NCBI GenBank assembly: GCA_036898135.1
Contig: CM072511.1
Location: 160,660,314-160,724,313, forward strand
Direction: 5' to 3'
Source of the DNA: Oncomelania hupensis
Lineage: Eukaryota > Mollusca > Gastropoda > Littorinimorpha > Pomatiopsidae
DNA: 64,000 nucleotides
This document shows positions 41,911 through 54,862 of this stretch, in pieces (the first letter of the stretch is position 1; every line of letters starts with the position of its first letter). Made by a program: the position numbers and the translations under genes. The notes under the pieces are model-generated. The model saw nothing but the letters and a program-made list of their open reading frames with translations, did not search any database and was not told the DNA's origin.

Positions 41911-42168
41911 GGGAGACAATAAACGTAAGAAACCGCGCAATGGTTGTAATGGAAGGCACCAGTTTAGTTCGCTTCATGCGTCAGAACTCTTGAGTCTCAA
42001 AATTCGGACCAGAACAGCAGTCAGACAGATAGATCAGCAGTCAGATCAGCAGATCAGACAAATAGATCAGCAGTCAGATAGATCAGCAGTTAGACAGAGA
42101 GATTAGCAGTCGACAGAGAGAGAAAGAGAAAGGGAGAGAGAGAGATGGAGAAGAGGGCGTGGGGGGAA

Positions 42169-42223
42169 GAGGAGGAAAAGGGATTTGCGCTTTAAATTGA
42201 TCTGTCATTAGGAAAAAGGGATA

Positions 42224-42304
<81 letters not shown>

Positions 42305-42651
42305 GAGAGAGAGAGAGGGAGGGAGAGAGAGAAAGAGAGAAGCAGTCAGAAAGAGAGAACAACAGTCAGAAAGAGAACAAACGTCAGACAGAGAGAACAG
42401 CTGTCAGAAAGCTAGAAGGCCTATTGCACATTCATCAGGCAATTTCCGTTTGTCGTTGTTGTTGTAAACACTGTACAACAGTGAAGACAAATATATGGTA
42501 TGACTAACCGTAAAGATCTAACAGGATGTAACCTATAGTAGCTGTTCACTGGACGACAACACAACATTTCAAAAAAAGAAATCTCTCTGTCTCTGTCTCT
42601 GTCTCTCTCTGTCTCTCTCTGTCTCTCTCTCCTTCCCCCCCTCTCTCTCTC

Positions 42652-42747
<96 letters not shown>

Positions 42748-42800
42748 TATCCATTTTTCCTAATGACAGATCAATTTAAAGCGCAAAATCCCTTTTCCTC

Positions 42801-42802
<2 letters not shown>
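42169..42802. repeat. Inverted repeat with ~155-bp arms including ATT/AAT microsatellites
   Basis: Left arm 42,169-42,322 (GGAGGAAAAGGGATTTGCGC, CTTTAAATTGATCTGTCATT, then ATT repeats, then GAGAGA). The right arm 42,635-42,802 is its reverse complement (CTCTCTC, AAT repeats, AATGACAGATCAATTTAAAG, GCGCAAAATCCC). Both flanking unique words and the microsatellites are mirrored. Confidence 0.92.

Positions 42803-42882
<80 letters not shown>
42803..42882. repeat. TA microsatellite
   Basis: About 76 bp of TA dinucleotides directly next to the inverted repeat. Confidence 0.97.
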
Positions 42883-42886
<4 letters not shown>

Positions 42887-42899
42887 AATATATATAAAA

Positions 42900-43930
42900 G
42901 GTAATACTATTATACTTTCAAATAGTATAGTATATAATAACGTAGAAATCGGCTTACTACTGAATTCAAGGAAAACACCCGCCATTGCTTTGTATACAGA
43001 TACCATTTCGTCATAGCTGAGTCAACGTGGAACCTTTGACCATGACGTGGTGGTAGTTGTGGTTGGGACAGAACTAACGGATGCAAGAAGGGGAGAGGAC
43101 TTGGGGGAGGGGAATGGGGGGAGAGATAAAGACATGGGGTAGTGGAGGGGAGTGGGGAAGAAGAGAAGAAAGCTTAGAATTTTGAACCCTTGTTTGTCAG
43201 CATGCCAAGGCAGCCTGGGAGCGATTCCGCGAGAGATTGGCGGTCAAACTGTGCGACATTTTGTACCACTCGGCCACAGGTCACCTTGTTTGCCGCACGA
43301 TCAAGGGATAAACGCCAGCAACTCCAAAACCGAAGGCACCGAGAATTGACAAACTTTACAACGAACGTAATAACCAACTGTCCGGCTGCTCCTTGGTCAG
43401 TGAACTAAAGCATTGAAAGAAATAAATTAAAAAAAAACACTGAAGGGACAAAAGAAACAAACGAACAAACAAAATGAACTTCATGTCTTTGTCTTTTTGT
43501 GTGTAAAGTAGGTTGGTTGATCTGCTGGCCAATGGGTGCAGGCAACTACAGTAGCTTCCCGCACCCACGGTGGAAAAACGATACATTGGGAAAGAAACTC
43601 CAATCGTGTCGGGCGATCTGTCTGTCTGTCTGTTTGTTTGTTTGTGTGTGCGTGCTTATTTAGGACCTGGGAGAGTCCCCAAAGAAAACGCACGTTTCCC
43701 TAAGCCTAGTTTTTCACACCGAAAGGAATGGCGCGTACGCCATCTATAAGATGTCGTTTGATGGCCAACAAATGGCATTTATATGCAATGATACCAATTC
43801 CACAGTTTCGAAATGGCACTTACACTATTTTGAAATGTCGAGATGTTTAGTTTGCTGCTTGAAAGGCCTCAATCCCAAGGCGTTGTTTACTTTTGGCCAA
43901 AACCAGTTTACCGTAAAATTAGGATTGTTA
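42900..43930. other. Non-coding sequence upstream of HGSNAT
   Basis: No signal-peptide exon with a phase-1 donor was seen on the minus strand. A short TCTG repeat is at 43,618-43,645. Confidence 0.4.
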
Positions 43931-43939
43931 TGACATGAA

Positions 43940-44415
43940 ACAATGATAGAGTGCTCTTTCCTTGCTCAAACCAACCGCCAAAGTTTGATTTTTTTTCTAT
44001 TTCTGTTCTGACAGGGAGTGATTTCCCCTGTTTTAACGGTACGCCAGTACCACAATCGTGTGACCTTGGACCCTATTAATGAGCCAACTAGCGGCTGTAT
44101 GAATGCGTGTTTGGTGTCTGGGACAGGGTAGGCCTATTTTATCAACCTAAAACCAAAACCCTTATGAGGAAACTTTTTTATTTATTTTTAAACAGGTTCT
44201 GTCTCTTATCAGCTTTCGTAAATATTAGTTTTAGCTCAAGAATGTTGGATAGCCGTTGTAATTAAGCTAATAGGCACCCAACTTGCAGCGACGGAATTTA
44301 TTCATTAAAAAACCCGCCAATACTTTGGAAATAGTTATTTTTTGTAGTTGTAAGCTTGTTTTCAGTGGGGTAACACTCACGGTGAATATTAAAAGGAGCT
44401 GTCGAGGGCGACCGG
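43940..44415. repeat. Dispersed repeat C, copy 1
   Basis: TTTTAACGGTACGCCAGTAC, GTGTGACCTTGGACCCTATT, CCTAAAACCAAAACCCTTA and CAGTGGGGTAACACTCACGG recur in order at 53,600-54,000, and the start recurs at 48,900-49,000. The end resembles the TTAA element at 14,116. Confidence 0.65.
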
Positions 44416-44445
44416 TCAAAGTGGGTCTCTTTTAGGCTTGTCGGG

Positions 44446-44516
44446 ATCTGAGAACCTCGAACCAAAAAGGTTCGTGAACCTCTGAGAACCTCGAACCAAA
44501 AAGGTTCGTGAACCTC
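44446..44516. repeat. 35-bp tandem duplication with internal palindrome
   Basis: Two copies of CTGAGAACCTCGAACC-AAAAAGGTTCGTGAACC; each unit can fold on itself around AAAAA. Directly next to the MITE at 44,524. Confidence 0.85.
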
Positions 44517-44523
44517 CACGAAC

Positions 44524-44600
44524 CACAGGCGCTTGTATCAGGACACGCGAGCGCCTGTGCCTGGGACGCGTCTCCCTTGGGTTATCTACAAGCGCCTGTG
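44524..44600. mobile_element. hAT MITE, 77 bp, perfect 8-bp TSD
   Basis: Inverted termini CACAGGCGCTTGTA, with CCACGAAC on both sides (44,516-44,523 and 44,601-44,608). The same family as 51,836-52,000 but internally deleted. Confidence 0.9.
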
Positions 44601-44639
44601 CCACGAACCTTCCGATGAAGACACACTCCTAGCAGCAAA

Positions 44640-44700
44640 GTAAATATTATACAATCTATGTACAATTTATTAATGCATCTCTCCCCCCCACCCCCCTTCT

Positions 44701-44736
<36 letters not shown>

Positions 44737-45014
44737 AACTGCTAGCAAAATGCCCTAACAGAAAGCCTTAACCAAAATTAATCCACGATCAATCCTTGTA
44801 CGACTAACAAGACCAGCTGTATTTAGCATTCTGTGTTGGGTCATGCAGTTTAACTTGGGGGGCCTCTGTTGCCATGTCCATGTTGACTGGATAAACATCA
44901 TTCAAATATAGCAACGAGGGCATCCAAATGCAGGGAAGGGGGCAGGGAGAGAGAGAGAAAGAGGGTGCGGTAGAGAGAGGGTGAGGGAGAGAGAGGAGAT
45001 GGAGAAAGTGATGG

Positions 45015-45063
<49 letters not shown>

Positions 45064-45560
45064 GATCAGCAAATACAATACAATACAATACAATATAACT
45101 TTATTGTCTGATGTTCATCACATACAGAAGTTTGTCTTTGGCTCGTCGTCCGCAAGAAGCATGCAATATATTCATTTTATATACAAAACCAGCAGAGACA
45201 CATTCATTTCTAATGGCACAGCAGCAACCTTAAATTACAATCAAGTGCAGACATTCACAATCTAAACCCCACATCAATAATAACTAATAATTTTACATTC
45301 ATACAGAGAAAGCACACACACCCACACACACACACTAATCTAATGACAGCACAAGTTGTTGTCTTAAACTATACATATCACGGCCCATACATGATTATAA
45401 TGGCAGTGCTTAAAAGGTAGAGGCATTACTAGAACATTCTACATTCACCAATACATAGATGACAGTCAACAACCAATTACATAATGCAGTGCAGTAGCAA
45501 CATTCTTAAAACACATTAGTAATAAAATACACAGCAAAGACACAACTGATCAGGTTGCCT
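44640..45560. other. Non-coding, with CT, GA and AATAC tracts
   Basis: CT at 44,705-44,733, GA at 45,019-45,061, and AATAC repeats followed by TATAACTTTATTGTC at 45,075-45,110, which looks like the end of a retroelement in reverse orientation. Confidence 0.5.
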
Positions 45561-45653
45561 ATCTCAAATAGCGGTGGGGTGGACTGATACATCTGTAGAT
45601 AATCTACTTCCCTTATTAACTGAATAGATTAAGGTTTTCCTCTTGCTCAGCTC

Positions 45654-45733
<80 letters not shown>
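45654..45733. repeat. CT microsatellite
   Basis: About 78 bp of CT dinucleotides. Confidence 0.97.
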
Positions 45734-45739
<6 letters not shown>

Positions 45740-48540
45740 GTCTCTCTCAAGTCTTAATGAGCTACTTATCTAACAAACCACCTTTGTTGACTGTCGGGGA
45801 AAGTTAAGCTTTATCTAAATACTTTTCTTGGTACGTGAATATAGGTCATCCCAAACCTGCCCCGCTGTTATCTTTCTCAAGGATGTTCGCTTTTTTTGTG
45901 TTTTTAAAAGAAGGTCAGCCATTTTCCTGTTTTCTAGCTGTTTTTCGTAGTAGGCCTGTGCGAGTATGGAGGGAGGTGGAGGAGGTGGACACACTTGTGT
46001 ATCCTAAGTTTATTTGCTTTTTCTCGAAGTTTCTTTTTTAGTTTCTTCGGTTCAGCCTTCCACCTCTTCCGGGCAGAGGATGTGGAGAGAGCTATGGGGC
46101 GCTCTGTGTTGGAACAGGACGACTACGAAAGTCTTCCGTCCTTCGGCTTAGCGTGGCATCTTTATGCAGGCCGGATACCCAGCGTTTACCTGACATCCAC
46201 ACGCCCAACTTGTCCACCAGCTAATCGAACAGGCTTTTAGGATTTATCACACAAACAACAAAAGGCTAATCCATTTTCCGATGTTACCGGTTCTAGTCAA
46301 AATAAAAATAAACAAATAAATAAAAATACACCGCCTCGGTTGTTGGAGAAACAATAAAACAACGGATGTCAACCAATCACCCATAGAAAACCGATAATGT
46401 AGCTGAAGACATCTGTTTAGCAGCACTTTTAAACGTGGTCCTTAATTAGGTCGGTAAAATTCAGCAAATAAAATATTTATTAGTCACTTAGATTCTATTA
46501 TTATGCGCATACTCAGTCGCCGGCGGTATAAAAAAAATATTTTTTGGTCTCCAACTAGTTATCTCAGGATTGACATTCAATAAAGATAGATGGGAAGTGG
46601 CAATCCCTGGATTTCTGTAGACCATCAGTGCTTAGCCGATGGTAAAAGTTTAGAGGATGTTTGCGGAGTGAGCAGGCACTAAGCGGACTAAAGAGTAGGA
46701 TTACAGACACTGTGCAATAGGGAGCGCCGATTGGCTAAATCTCTATACTCAAGACAAAGAACTAAGGCGAACGGTGCGTGGTGCTTTGGCCAAGTCTTCA
46801 ATGGACGGGTTTAAAAGACACTGCAGAAAGAGCGGTACTCGCCAACAATCTCTGGGAGACAGTGTAGAGAGATTAAAAGCTGGAATTAAGAGGATTTGAA
46901 ACGGACCGAGGGTAAAGTTGAGGTAAGGGGGAGAAGGAGAGAGGAGAGATCGTTTCGTTAGAACCGGAAGGTGTGAGCTTACAATGGATGGAGTGGGGCT
47001 AGGGGAGACGATCCCGTGGAACTGCGCCAGGTGTAGGAAACGAATGAGTGAATGTATGAACATCGAAGACTGACGTCTACACCCGATATGCATACGGCAG
47101 GCAGGGATAACCTTAGTAGAAAGAAGAAGTAGTAAGGGCCTATAAATCAACACTGAACCATCCGAGCAAAGATATTGCTAAGATGGGCGGTGGAAAATCT
47201 CCACTTTTATGTTGTCCAATACGGGTTGGGAACCTGGGTTATGGGTGAGTAGGAAACGTGGATTCTACAGCTAGACAAGGACAGAGAAGGTTCTACTACC
47301 TTCTGTACAAATGGAGTCGCATCCAGCTCATTTTACGGCCGCACTAGACGTGTACCAGACCGTACGAGGAGAGACGATGATCAATCTTTTCAATTTACGG
47401 CAACCATTTCACCACTGCCCGTATAAAATTGTTCTGTATTCACACACAGTCCGCCTCAATAGCGTTGAAGAGGCAAATCGCCCCCTCACCTTTCCCTCCC
47501 CATTTGGTCCCAGTGGAATGAAAATAAAAGATCTTCGCCCAAACGTAGGCACACTGCATGTACTTTGGCCCCTTAAAAATGAAAATCTTTCAGGGGTAGG
47601 AAACTCTGTAGATTAAACTATGTAAGAATATGCTATATCTTACCTTTTGCTATCTAACGAAAAGAAAAGAAGTGATCTGAGAGTTCAGAGTTATCGACTC
47701 TTATTAATTTATGTAATCACGTATATATTGTCGTCTATGGGTCGCAGCTCTAACAGCTTAAAAGTAACAACTAACTCAATTACATTGACCTTCACCAATA
47801 GACACGACATTGTAAGACTGTGTTATTCCCAACAACGACAATTTATGTCTGTAGATAAACACAAACACCTTAAGACCACCCGACTCTCACGACAATGCTA
47901 ATATATGTGTCCTTAACAAGCCTTCATCTTAGCTGTTGCTACCCATTATTTATGTTTTACTACATACCATGCAACAGTCGCACCTTCTCACACATTCACA
48001 ATTATTATTTTCAATTTTAGTTCAACTCTATTTCATAGTATAAGTGTTCGTCTTTTCACATAAAACTTTGATATTACACACTAAACAAACTTTCCACCTG
48101 TAGTACAAGTACTCTCACTACTACAGGTAAGAACAAGAGCCAGAACAAGAACCAACCTTTTCCTACAAGAACAAGAACAGTTCACTGGGCCCGGTGAGCC
48201 TCGTTCTTGTCAGTACAAGTGGAGGTGTAGGCATCTCGGCCTGTCATAACTTTCACGTCCAGCAGCTCGACATTTCAATGTGGTTTGACGTTTAAGGCCA
48301 TCACTTTGAATACAGAGAATACACCACCCTGATCCCACATTCCTACACACACACACCCAACGCCCATCAACCTTTGCGCACTTTCAGCTTCAGTTAGTTT
48401 CAGCTTCGTTATAATTGCTCAAGACATTCATTGTAAGGAGTGAATAATGGAGTCTAATTCAAGACGCGCACTTTAAGCAAATTTGGGCATGGTAGTTACG
48501 CCTCAAACCATTGTGTCAATGTAATATAGGCTAGGCTTTA
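45740..48540. other. Non-coding sequence, no gene recognised
   Basis: Open frames at 47,311-47,616 and 47,647-47,901 lack recognisable domains. A stretch near 46,790 (SSMDGFKRHCR) faintly resembles the end of a LINE protein. Unclassified. Confidence 0.4.
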
Positions 48541-48559
48541 ACTCTCCGCACAACACCGC

Positions 48560-48645
48560 CATGCACATAAGCCATGCACCGAGCCGGGGTTCGAACCTGC
48601 AACAAGCGCATAAATTGTGCCAAACCTCTCAGGCTACCTGATGAC
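48560..48645 (-). mobile_element. tRNA-like SINE head, minus strand
   Basis: B-box GGTTCGAACCCCG and A-box-like GGTAGCCTGAGAGG on the minus strand. The arms do not pair as in a true tRNA, so a SINE head is more likely. Confidence 0.45.
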
Positions 48646-48824
48646 ATAGTAACAACCTCGATTGTTCATTTGCAACTGTCAAACTCTAAACAGTAAATTC
48701 TGTGCTTATCTATATATACCAAGGCTTTACAGAGGGCAGATATTTATAAGCCCTTGCACATAGGGGAAGATGTATGTATCCGGATCACCCTATATCTGTC
48801 ATTGTTAAGGAGCACCACACAGAA

Positions 48825-49255
48825 GGTTTTGTTTACTTCTGGCGAAAATGAGCTTAGCCTAAAATCGCCTGGTTATTATATATAAAACAATAATTACTTG
48901 GGCTTTCGTTGATCAAACCAAACGTTAGTTTGAATTTTCCATTTCTGTCCTGACAAGGAGTAATTTCCCCCGTTTTAACGGTACACCAAATACGCTTTAC
49001 GATCTACTAGATTATTTTTTTTTAGAGCTAAATCTGTAACTATAGCGGACGCTATTAATAGGCACAGCCTATTACTGTTGCGAAAATCGAGAGAGTAAAC
49101 AAACATTTTCCAATACTGCTGATTGTCTTTTTAAAAAAAAATTAAACGGGCCAACTTTCATACATTCAGCGTCACAGACTCTTTTCCAATTCATAGTGCT
49201 CTGGTGTTGCTCAACTGGAATAATTAAGATTAAGCCAAAACTACAACAACAACAC
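48825..49255. repeat. Dispersed repeat C, copy 2
   Basis: Shares TTCCATTTCTGTCCTGACAA, GGAGTAATTTCCCCCG and TTTTAACGGTACACC with copy 1. Confidence 0.6.
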
Positions 49256-49729
49256 AATCCAACTTTTTCACGAGTACGATTTTTATATGAATTAATACAT
49301 TTGGTGTGCGCATGGGCAGTGTGGGTGTATGTGTGGGTGTGTGTTTGTGTGTATGTACGTGTGTGTGCTTGAGCGAGTGCTTTTATAGACCTAAGTGTTC
49401 GTGAGGAATCTCGGGCTTGATATTTCTACTCCTGTCGTGTTTCTTTCCATTATTTTACCTGTAAACTAAGTAGGCATGTATTAGGAGTTTAGCCTAGCCT
49501 GCTACATGTTTACAAAGCTACACACACGCACGAAAGGATAGGCCTACGTGTTTAGCTTGTATTTTGCGTCTTTCTTTAATATATAGCAAACACACCCACA
49601 GACCTCTTAACCTTTTGATAGATAAATTAATCTCTTGTGAGGACGAATTTACAATGTGACATTCAACTTTCTTTCTTTGTTTGTTTTCGCTAAATTAACG
49701 GTGATGGTTTTATGAGAAAACCCGTGACG

Positions 49730-50045
49730 AGAAGAAGAAGAAGAAGAAGAAGAAGGAGGAGGAATAGGAAGAGGAGAAGAAGATTTTGATGATGGTGATG
49801 AGGATGAGAACGACCACGATAATGATGATGTTGATGATGGTAATGTTGTTTTTGTTGTTGTTGTTGTTGTTGTTGTTGATGATGATGATGATGATGCTGA
49901 TGATGATGATAATGCTGCTGCTGCTGATGATGATGCTGATGTTGATGATGATGACGACCACGGCGAAGGAGGAGGAGGGAAGAGGAGAAGAAGAAGAAGA
50001 AGAAGAAGAAGAAGAAGAAGAAGAAGAAGAAGAAGAAGAAAGCCG
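49730..50045. repeat. GAA / GAT / GTT compound trinucleotide tract
   Basis: AAG repeats, GAT and GTT repeats, and a final GAA run of about 60 bp (49,984-50,040). The long open frames across it on both strands are repeat products. Confidence 0.95.
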
Positions 50046-50099
50046 ATGATATATAGAAAATAATAACAACAACAACAACAACAAAAACACCACAACTCA

Positions 50100-51440
50100 A
50101 AGATGTTATCGTAACGCCCGCACGCTTTACAAATATAAGTTAAAACATGATTAAGCATGTCTTAAAAGCTAATATCACAGTAAGATTGTTTTGTTATCTT
50201 GTAACAGTTACAACACCACACATCTATGGCTAAGTATTACAATACCATTGCTATTAGTAGACTAAATAACTAGTGGACTTCTTAACTAGTGAACGTCTTA
50301 ACTATCAAAATGAAATCGTCTTACCTAAATGTAAAATTGCATCCATGGCTCTGCAGACGTAGCCAGTCAGTCCCTCTGCAAGAAATTTGTGGAAACAGCG
50401 TTTTGCTTATAACATCTAATACACGGGATCAGTGTAATCTTTCAAGAAACCGCACAACTAGTAAGAAGATGCGCTCAAACTGTGCGTATAAGTTTTTAAG
50501 ATACTGAAGGAAAAAAAAAAAGAAAAGCAAACAGCAACACAAACGAGTGAAGCAGTCTTCGCCTCTGTTGGAAAACACTACTCGGCTCTTCTGCACAACA
50601 AAAGATAAGCCAGTTTGCGACAATATAACGCTGTGCAGCTACTGGGGAGACCCGTTTTCGGCAATGAGGGCGATTTCTCAAGCCTGGCCCATGTCTCGAT
50701 GTCGTCTGCGAACTTTGCAAAGTGACAAGCTTTGCACACACCGAGTAAGATGGGATCATTACGAACATATCGCTGCGAAACTGAAGAAAACGAAAGCTGA
50801 GGAAAGAAAGTAAACACCTTCCTTCTTTTTTTTTCCTCGTCGATTTTTTGTTCTTTGGTAAAAAGTTCCGTAAACAAGTGCCATCTGTGCTTGTGACGAA
50901 ATGTTGCGAGAAGGGGAGAAATGGGCAACAACTGGACAGCGCAGCAGACGACATCCCTTCTGTTCCAAAAGATGCGAAGATATGGTAGCCTATATTTAAA
51001 AAAAACCAAAACATTGTTTCCTTTTCTCCTTTCGCCTTTCCTTCTTATTTTTATCGGAACTGAAGTCGAACTGATCTTTACTTCTTCTTCTTCTTTCTTT
51101 CTTTCTTTCTTTCTTTCTTTTCTTTTTTTCGTTCTTTCTTGCTTTCTTTTTGTCTCTAATTTCCTCACCCTCTTCCCCTTTCTTTTTCGTACGTTAAAAC
51201 AAATTGTTTTCATTCTTGCAAAACGTTTGTGCCTCATGACCCAGGCCGTCCTATGACATTGTAAGCAAAGTGGTGGATTATTCAGGAACACGCGATACAT
51301 TCTTTCTTTGGAAGAATCGCTCTGTGAACTTTTACAAGCTGTGACACATTTCCCTTCTGTTTTGTCTCGTTTCCGTCTCCGTTCTCTCCCTTGCCTCATC
51401 TCCTGCCCCAATCTCCCGTTTACATAAATACACCTCTCTC
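50100..51440. other. Non-coding sequence with long spurious open frames
   Basis: A 277-codon minus-strand frame (50,578-51,411) and overlapping plus-strand frames are low-complexity and lack conserved domains. TTTC repeats lie at 51,080-51,140. Confidence 0.5.
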
Positions 51441-51451
51441 TGTAATATTCG

Positions 51452-51556
<105 letters not shown>

Positions 51557-51835
51557 TTCCAGTCTATTCTATCGATCAGTCAGTCTATTCTTTTGAATTC
51601 ATTTGGAAAACAGGGTTTGTGTTGTCTGGAGAAAGTTCATTTCATAGCGCGCAGTTTCTTGGTGTTCTTGGTGTGGGGAAGGGGGGGAGGAGGGAAATGG
51701 GTCGGCGGTTCAGCGGAGAGAATGCAGTCGGAGTTTATTTTTTGCTGACTTTGGTATGGTCGGATGAGATTGCTGAAATCATTTTGCCGAAATTTGTGAG
51801 TGAGCAGGATCGGGGACAGGATTGTAGGTTTGGTG

Positions 51836-52000
51836 CACAGGCGCTTCTATCAGGACACGCGAGCGCCTATGCTTGTGACGCGTCTCCCCTTGGTTATCTA
51901 TAATATAGCGCGTCTCCCTTTGGTTATCTATAATATAGATAACCAAAGGGAGACGCGTCACAAGCATAGGCGCTCGCGTGTCTTGATACAAGCGCCTGTG
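51836..52000. mobile_element. hAT MITE, 165 bp, perfect 8-bp TSD
   Basis: Almost entirely self-complementary: starts CACAGGCGCTTCTATCAGGA and ends with the near reverse complement TCTTGATACAAGCGCCTGTG. GTTTGGTG on both sides (51,828-51,835 and 52,001-52,008). It contains an internal duplication of the CGCGTCTCCC...GGTTATCTATAATATAG block. Confidence 0.93.
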
Positions 52001-52029
52001 GTTTGGTGGCTGTGGAGTTGTGAGTCAGT

Positions 52030-52232
52030 GAGTGTGTGTGTGTGTGGGTGCGTGCGTGCGTGTGAGTGCGTGTGTGTGTTCATATGGAATAGCTTGTGTG
52101 TGTGTAAAATGTGTTTGTGTAAAATGTGTGTATGCGTGTGTTTGTGTGTATGTGTGTGTTTGTGTGTGTATGCGTGTGTTTGTGTGTATGGGTGTGTTTG
52201 TGTGTGTATGCGTGTGTTTGTGTGGATGGTGC
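52030..52232. repeat. GT-rich imperfect tract
   Basis: TGTGTGTATGCGTGTGTTTG-type repeats with an about 26-bp higher-order period between 52,125 and 52,225. Confidence 0.9.
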
Positions 52233-52349
52233 AGGATGGGGATGTAGGGTGCTTGGGGAAATGGGATAGGTAGGTGAAGGGGGGCGAATGTGGACCCTGA
52301 CCGGAAGAAGATGTCAGGGCAAACTGCATCACTATTACCTTGGTCCTCC

Positions 52350-52355
52350 ACATCG

Positions 52356-52403
<48 letters not shown>
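52350..52403. repeat. ATC microsatellite
   Basis: About 50 bp of ATC trinucleotides. Confidence 0.97.
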
Positions 52404-52626
52404 AGAAAGAAAATGGTGCTCGCGTCACATTGCCTAAATCATCAAATGGAGCAGGCGACAGGCACGCTCACTAATCGCCACCTACAAAGTGTAAATTGAG
52501 TGGCGAGGATCAACATGCAAAGATGGGGAAGTCCTCCTTAATAAGTCATCAAATCAAAACAGGGTGGTTGTTGCTGTTGGATCAAAGGTCAGTCATCGTA
52601 TTAACTTGTAGCTGAACTCATAATAA

Positions 52627-52628
52627 CA

Positions 52629-52677
<49 letters not shown>

Positions 52678-52975
52678 AGATTCAGAAGAAAATAAAAACA
52701 ACCAGAAAAACCTTTAATAGTCTATTTCACAAGAGAATTTAGAGGAAAAGGGAGACAGAGACAGAGAGATACAGAGACAAAGATTGAAACAGGGACAAAA
52801 AGAACCAGGATTGTTAATATTGTTGATTTGAGACAGTTGCGTTGTGTATGCTCTGGACTGTTGTATTTGTATACCAATGTGTGAAATTTCTTTCCAATCA
52901 ATTTTGAAATAAGATTCAACTCCCAAGTACCGAAAGAATTATAATAACTGTGAGTATAGCTTTTTTTCCCAGGGT

Positions 52976-53020
<45 letters not shown>
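52627..53020. repeat. Two GA microsatellites with unique sequence between
   Basis: GA runs at 52,627-52,673 and 52,980-53,018. No gene between them. Confidence 0.9.
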
Positions 53021-53021
<1 letters not shown>

Positions 53022-53145
53022 GGAGGGGGGAAAGGAAGAGAGATAGATAGAGAGAACAATGATAATTTTTGACATCGTCTAGCACATGTAGCCTATATTT
53101 CACGCTTGAACAAATAACACCAATGGCTTTCACCGTTTTAACTCT

Positions 53146-53518
53146 TTTTGTTTTCTCTGTGGTTCTGTGCAAAGACTGTTCCTTTAACAGTCCCCACTTT
53201 GAAAGCTTTGTTTTCTTTGTGGTTCTGTGCAAGGACTGTTCCTTTAAAAGTCCCCACTTTGAAGGCTTTGTTTTCTTTGTGGTCCTGTGCAAGGACTGTT
53301 CCTTTCAAAATCCTCACTTCGAAGGCTTTGTTTTCTTTGTGGTCCTGTGCAAGGACTGTTCCTTTCAAAATCCTCACTTCGAAGGCTTTGTTTTCTTTGT
53401 GGTCCTGTGCAAGGACTGTTCCTTTAAAAGTCCTCACTTTGAAAGCTTTGTTTTCTTTGTGGTCCTGTGCAAGGACTGTTCCTTTCAAAATCCCCACTTC
53501 CGAGGCTTTGTTTTCTTT
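53146..53518 (+). repeat. 60-bp tandem repeat, six copies
   Basis: Unit GGCTTTGTTTTCTTTGTGGT, CCTGTGCAAGGACTGTTCCT, TTMAAARTCCYCACTTYGAA. The period of 60 keeps frames open on both strands, giving apparent 117-196-residue proteins that are repeat products. The minus strand carries similar open frames. Confidence 0.93.
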
Positions 53519-54012
53519 CGGCATAAAGGGGTTTACCCTAGCTTTGGCATTGTTTTTACATTAAACGAGGATAAAGTGGGTTTTCCTTGCCCAATCCAAC
53601 CGCTGAAGTTTCAATTTTCAGTTTGGGTACTGATGAGGAGTTATCTACCCTGTTCTTAACGGTACAGCCCTGTGACCTTTGACCCTATTACTGAGTGATC
53701 TACGAGGCTTGAAGTGTAGGATAGGGTCTGTTTTATCAGCCTAAAACCAAAAACCTTACCAACAATTTTTTTTGGGCGGGTTCTATCTGTTGCCGGCTTT
53801 GGTAGCTGCTATTTTTAGCTCAGAATGTTGGCTGGTTACCCTACGGCCGTTGCTATTAACTACGGAATTGATTCATTTACAAAATAACTATGCTTACAAA
53901 AGTGTAATTTTTTTTTCATCGTAAGGCTTATCTTATATTGTTTTAAGTGGGGCAACAGCCACTGTGAATTTTAAGAGGGGGTCGTGGCCGTGGTCAAATT
54001 ATACCCCTTTTA
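53519..54012. repeat. Dispersed repeat C, copy 3
   Basis: TTAACGGTACAGCCCTGTGA, CTTTGACCCTATTACTGAG, CCTAAAACCAAAAACCTTA and GTGGGGCAACAGCCACTGTG, as in copy 1. Confidence 0.65.
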
Positions 54013-54679
54013 AAATAAACCTCAGTTCAAACGAATAGCAGCAATCCATCAGGATGGTCATTGAGTGCCAAAGTCAAAACATAATAAAAAATAGCAATTG
54101 ACGAGACAGTAAAGTTTAGGTTGTACCTGTGTTCTTCCCTTTAGACACTGCCTAACGTTGGCATCCAAATGACGACATTTGAACGGGAGATAATTCTGTC
54201 ATAGTCCCACCCCGTACCCTGATGTAACTGCGGGGTGTAAACAAGGGACATAATTGCTGCTACGGGAGTCAATCCTGTCGGTTGGATACTGAATGTAGCT
54301 AGTGGCAAAGTCGACCACTTGTTTTTTTGCATTGACGTGTTTTACTGCCGACCTTTGTTTTAAATCTATCTTGGGGGTCTTGTTTGTTTCTTTGTTTGTT
54401 GGAAGTCATCTTTGTTTTTTCTTTGCCGTCCTCTTTATTTTCTCTGTCTCCTCTGTCATTTTTCTATCACTTAAGTTCGTCAAATGCATAAGACGTGCTG
54501 CAGTGCAGTGGGGTGGTGTGAGGGGCGGGGCGGAAGTTGTATGTAAGGGGGTGGGGGGTGAGGAAGGAGGCAGTAGTGTAGTGCTTTGGAAACATGCGAG
54601 CAATGTTTCGTGTTAAGCAAACGTCGAGGAGGGTTAGTTCTTAGATGGGTGACCGTGCATGGAAGGCAACCATCAAATG

Positions 54680-54757
<78 letters not shown>

Positions 54758-54772
54758 CCGCACACACACCCG

Positions 54773-54803
<31 letters not shown>

Positions 54804-54862
54804 GCACACACAAACACACACACGCACACACAAAAACGCACACACAAACACACAAAAAAAAC
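54680..54862. repeat. CA microsatellite with variant units
   Basis: Pure CA for about 65 bp, then CA interrupted by CTCGCA, CCGCA and AAACA units. Confidence 0.97.

Noticed and set aside
49649..50158. Ser/Leu/Thr homopolymer-like protein frames
   Set aside because: Translation of GAA, GAT and GTT repeats.
50578..51411. 277-codon open frame on the minus strand, the longest in the window
   Set aside because: Lys/Arg/Glu-rich stretches come from TTTC and TTCTTC simple repeats; no domain, no splice context, and overlapping frames on the other strand.
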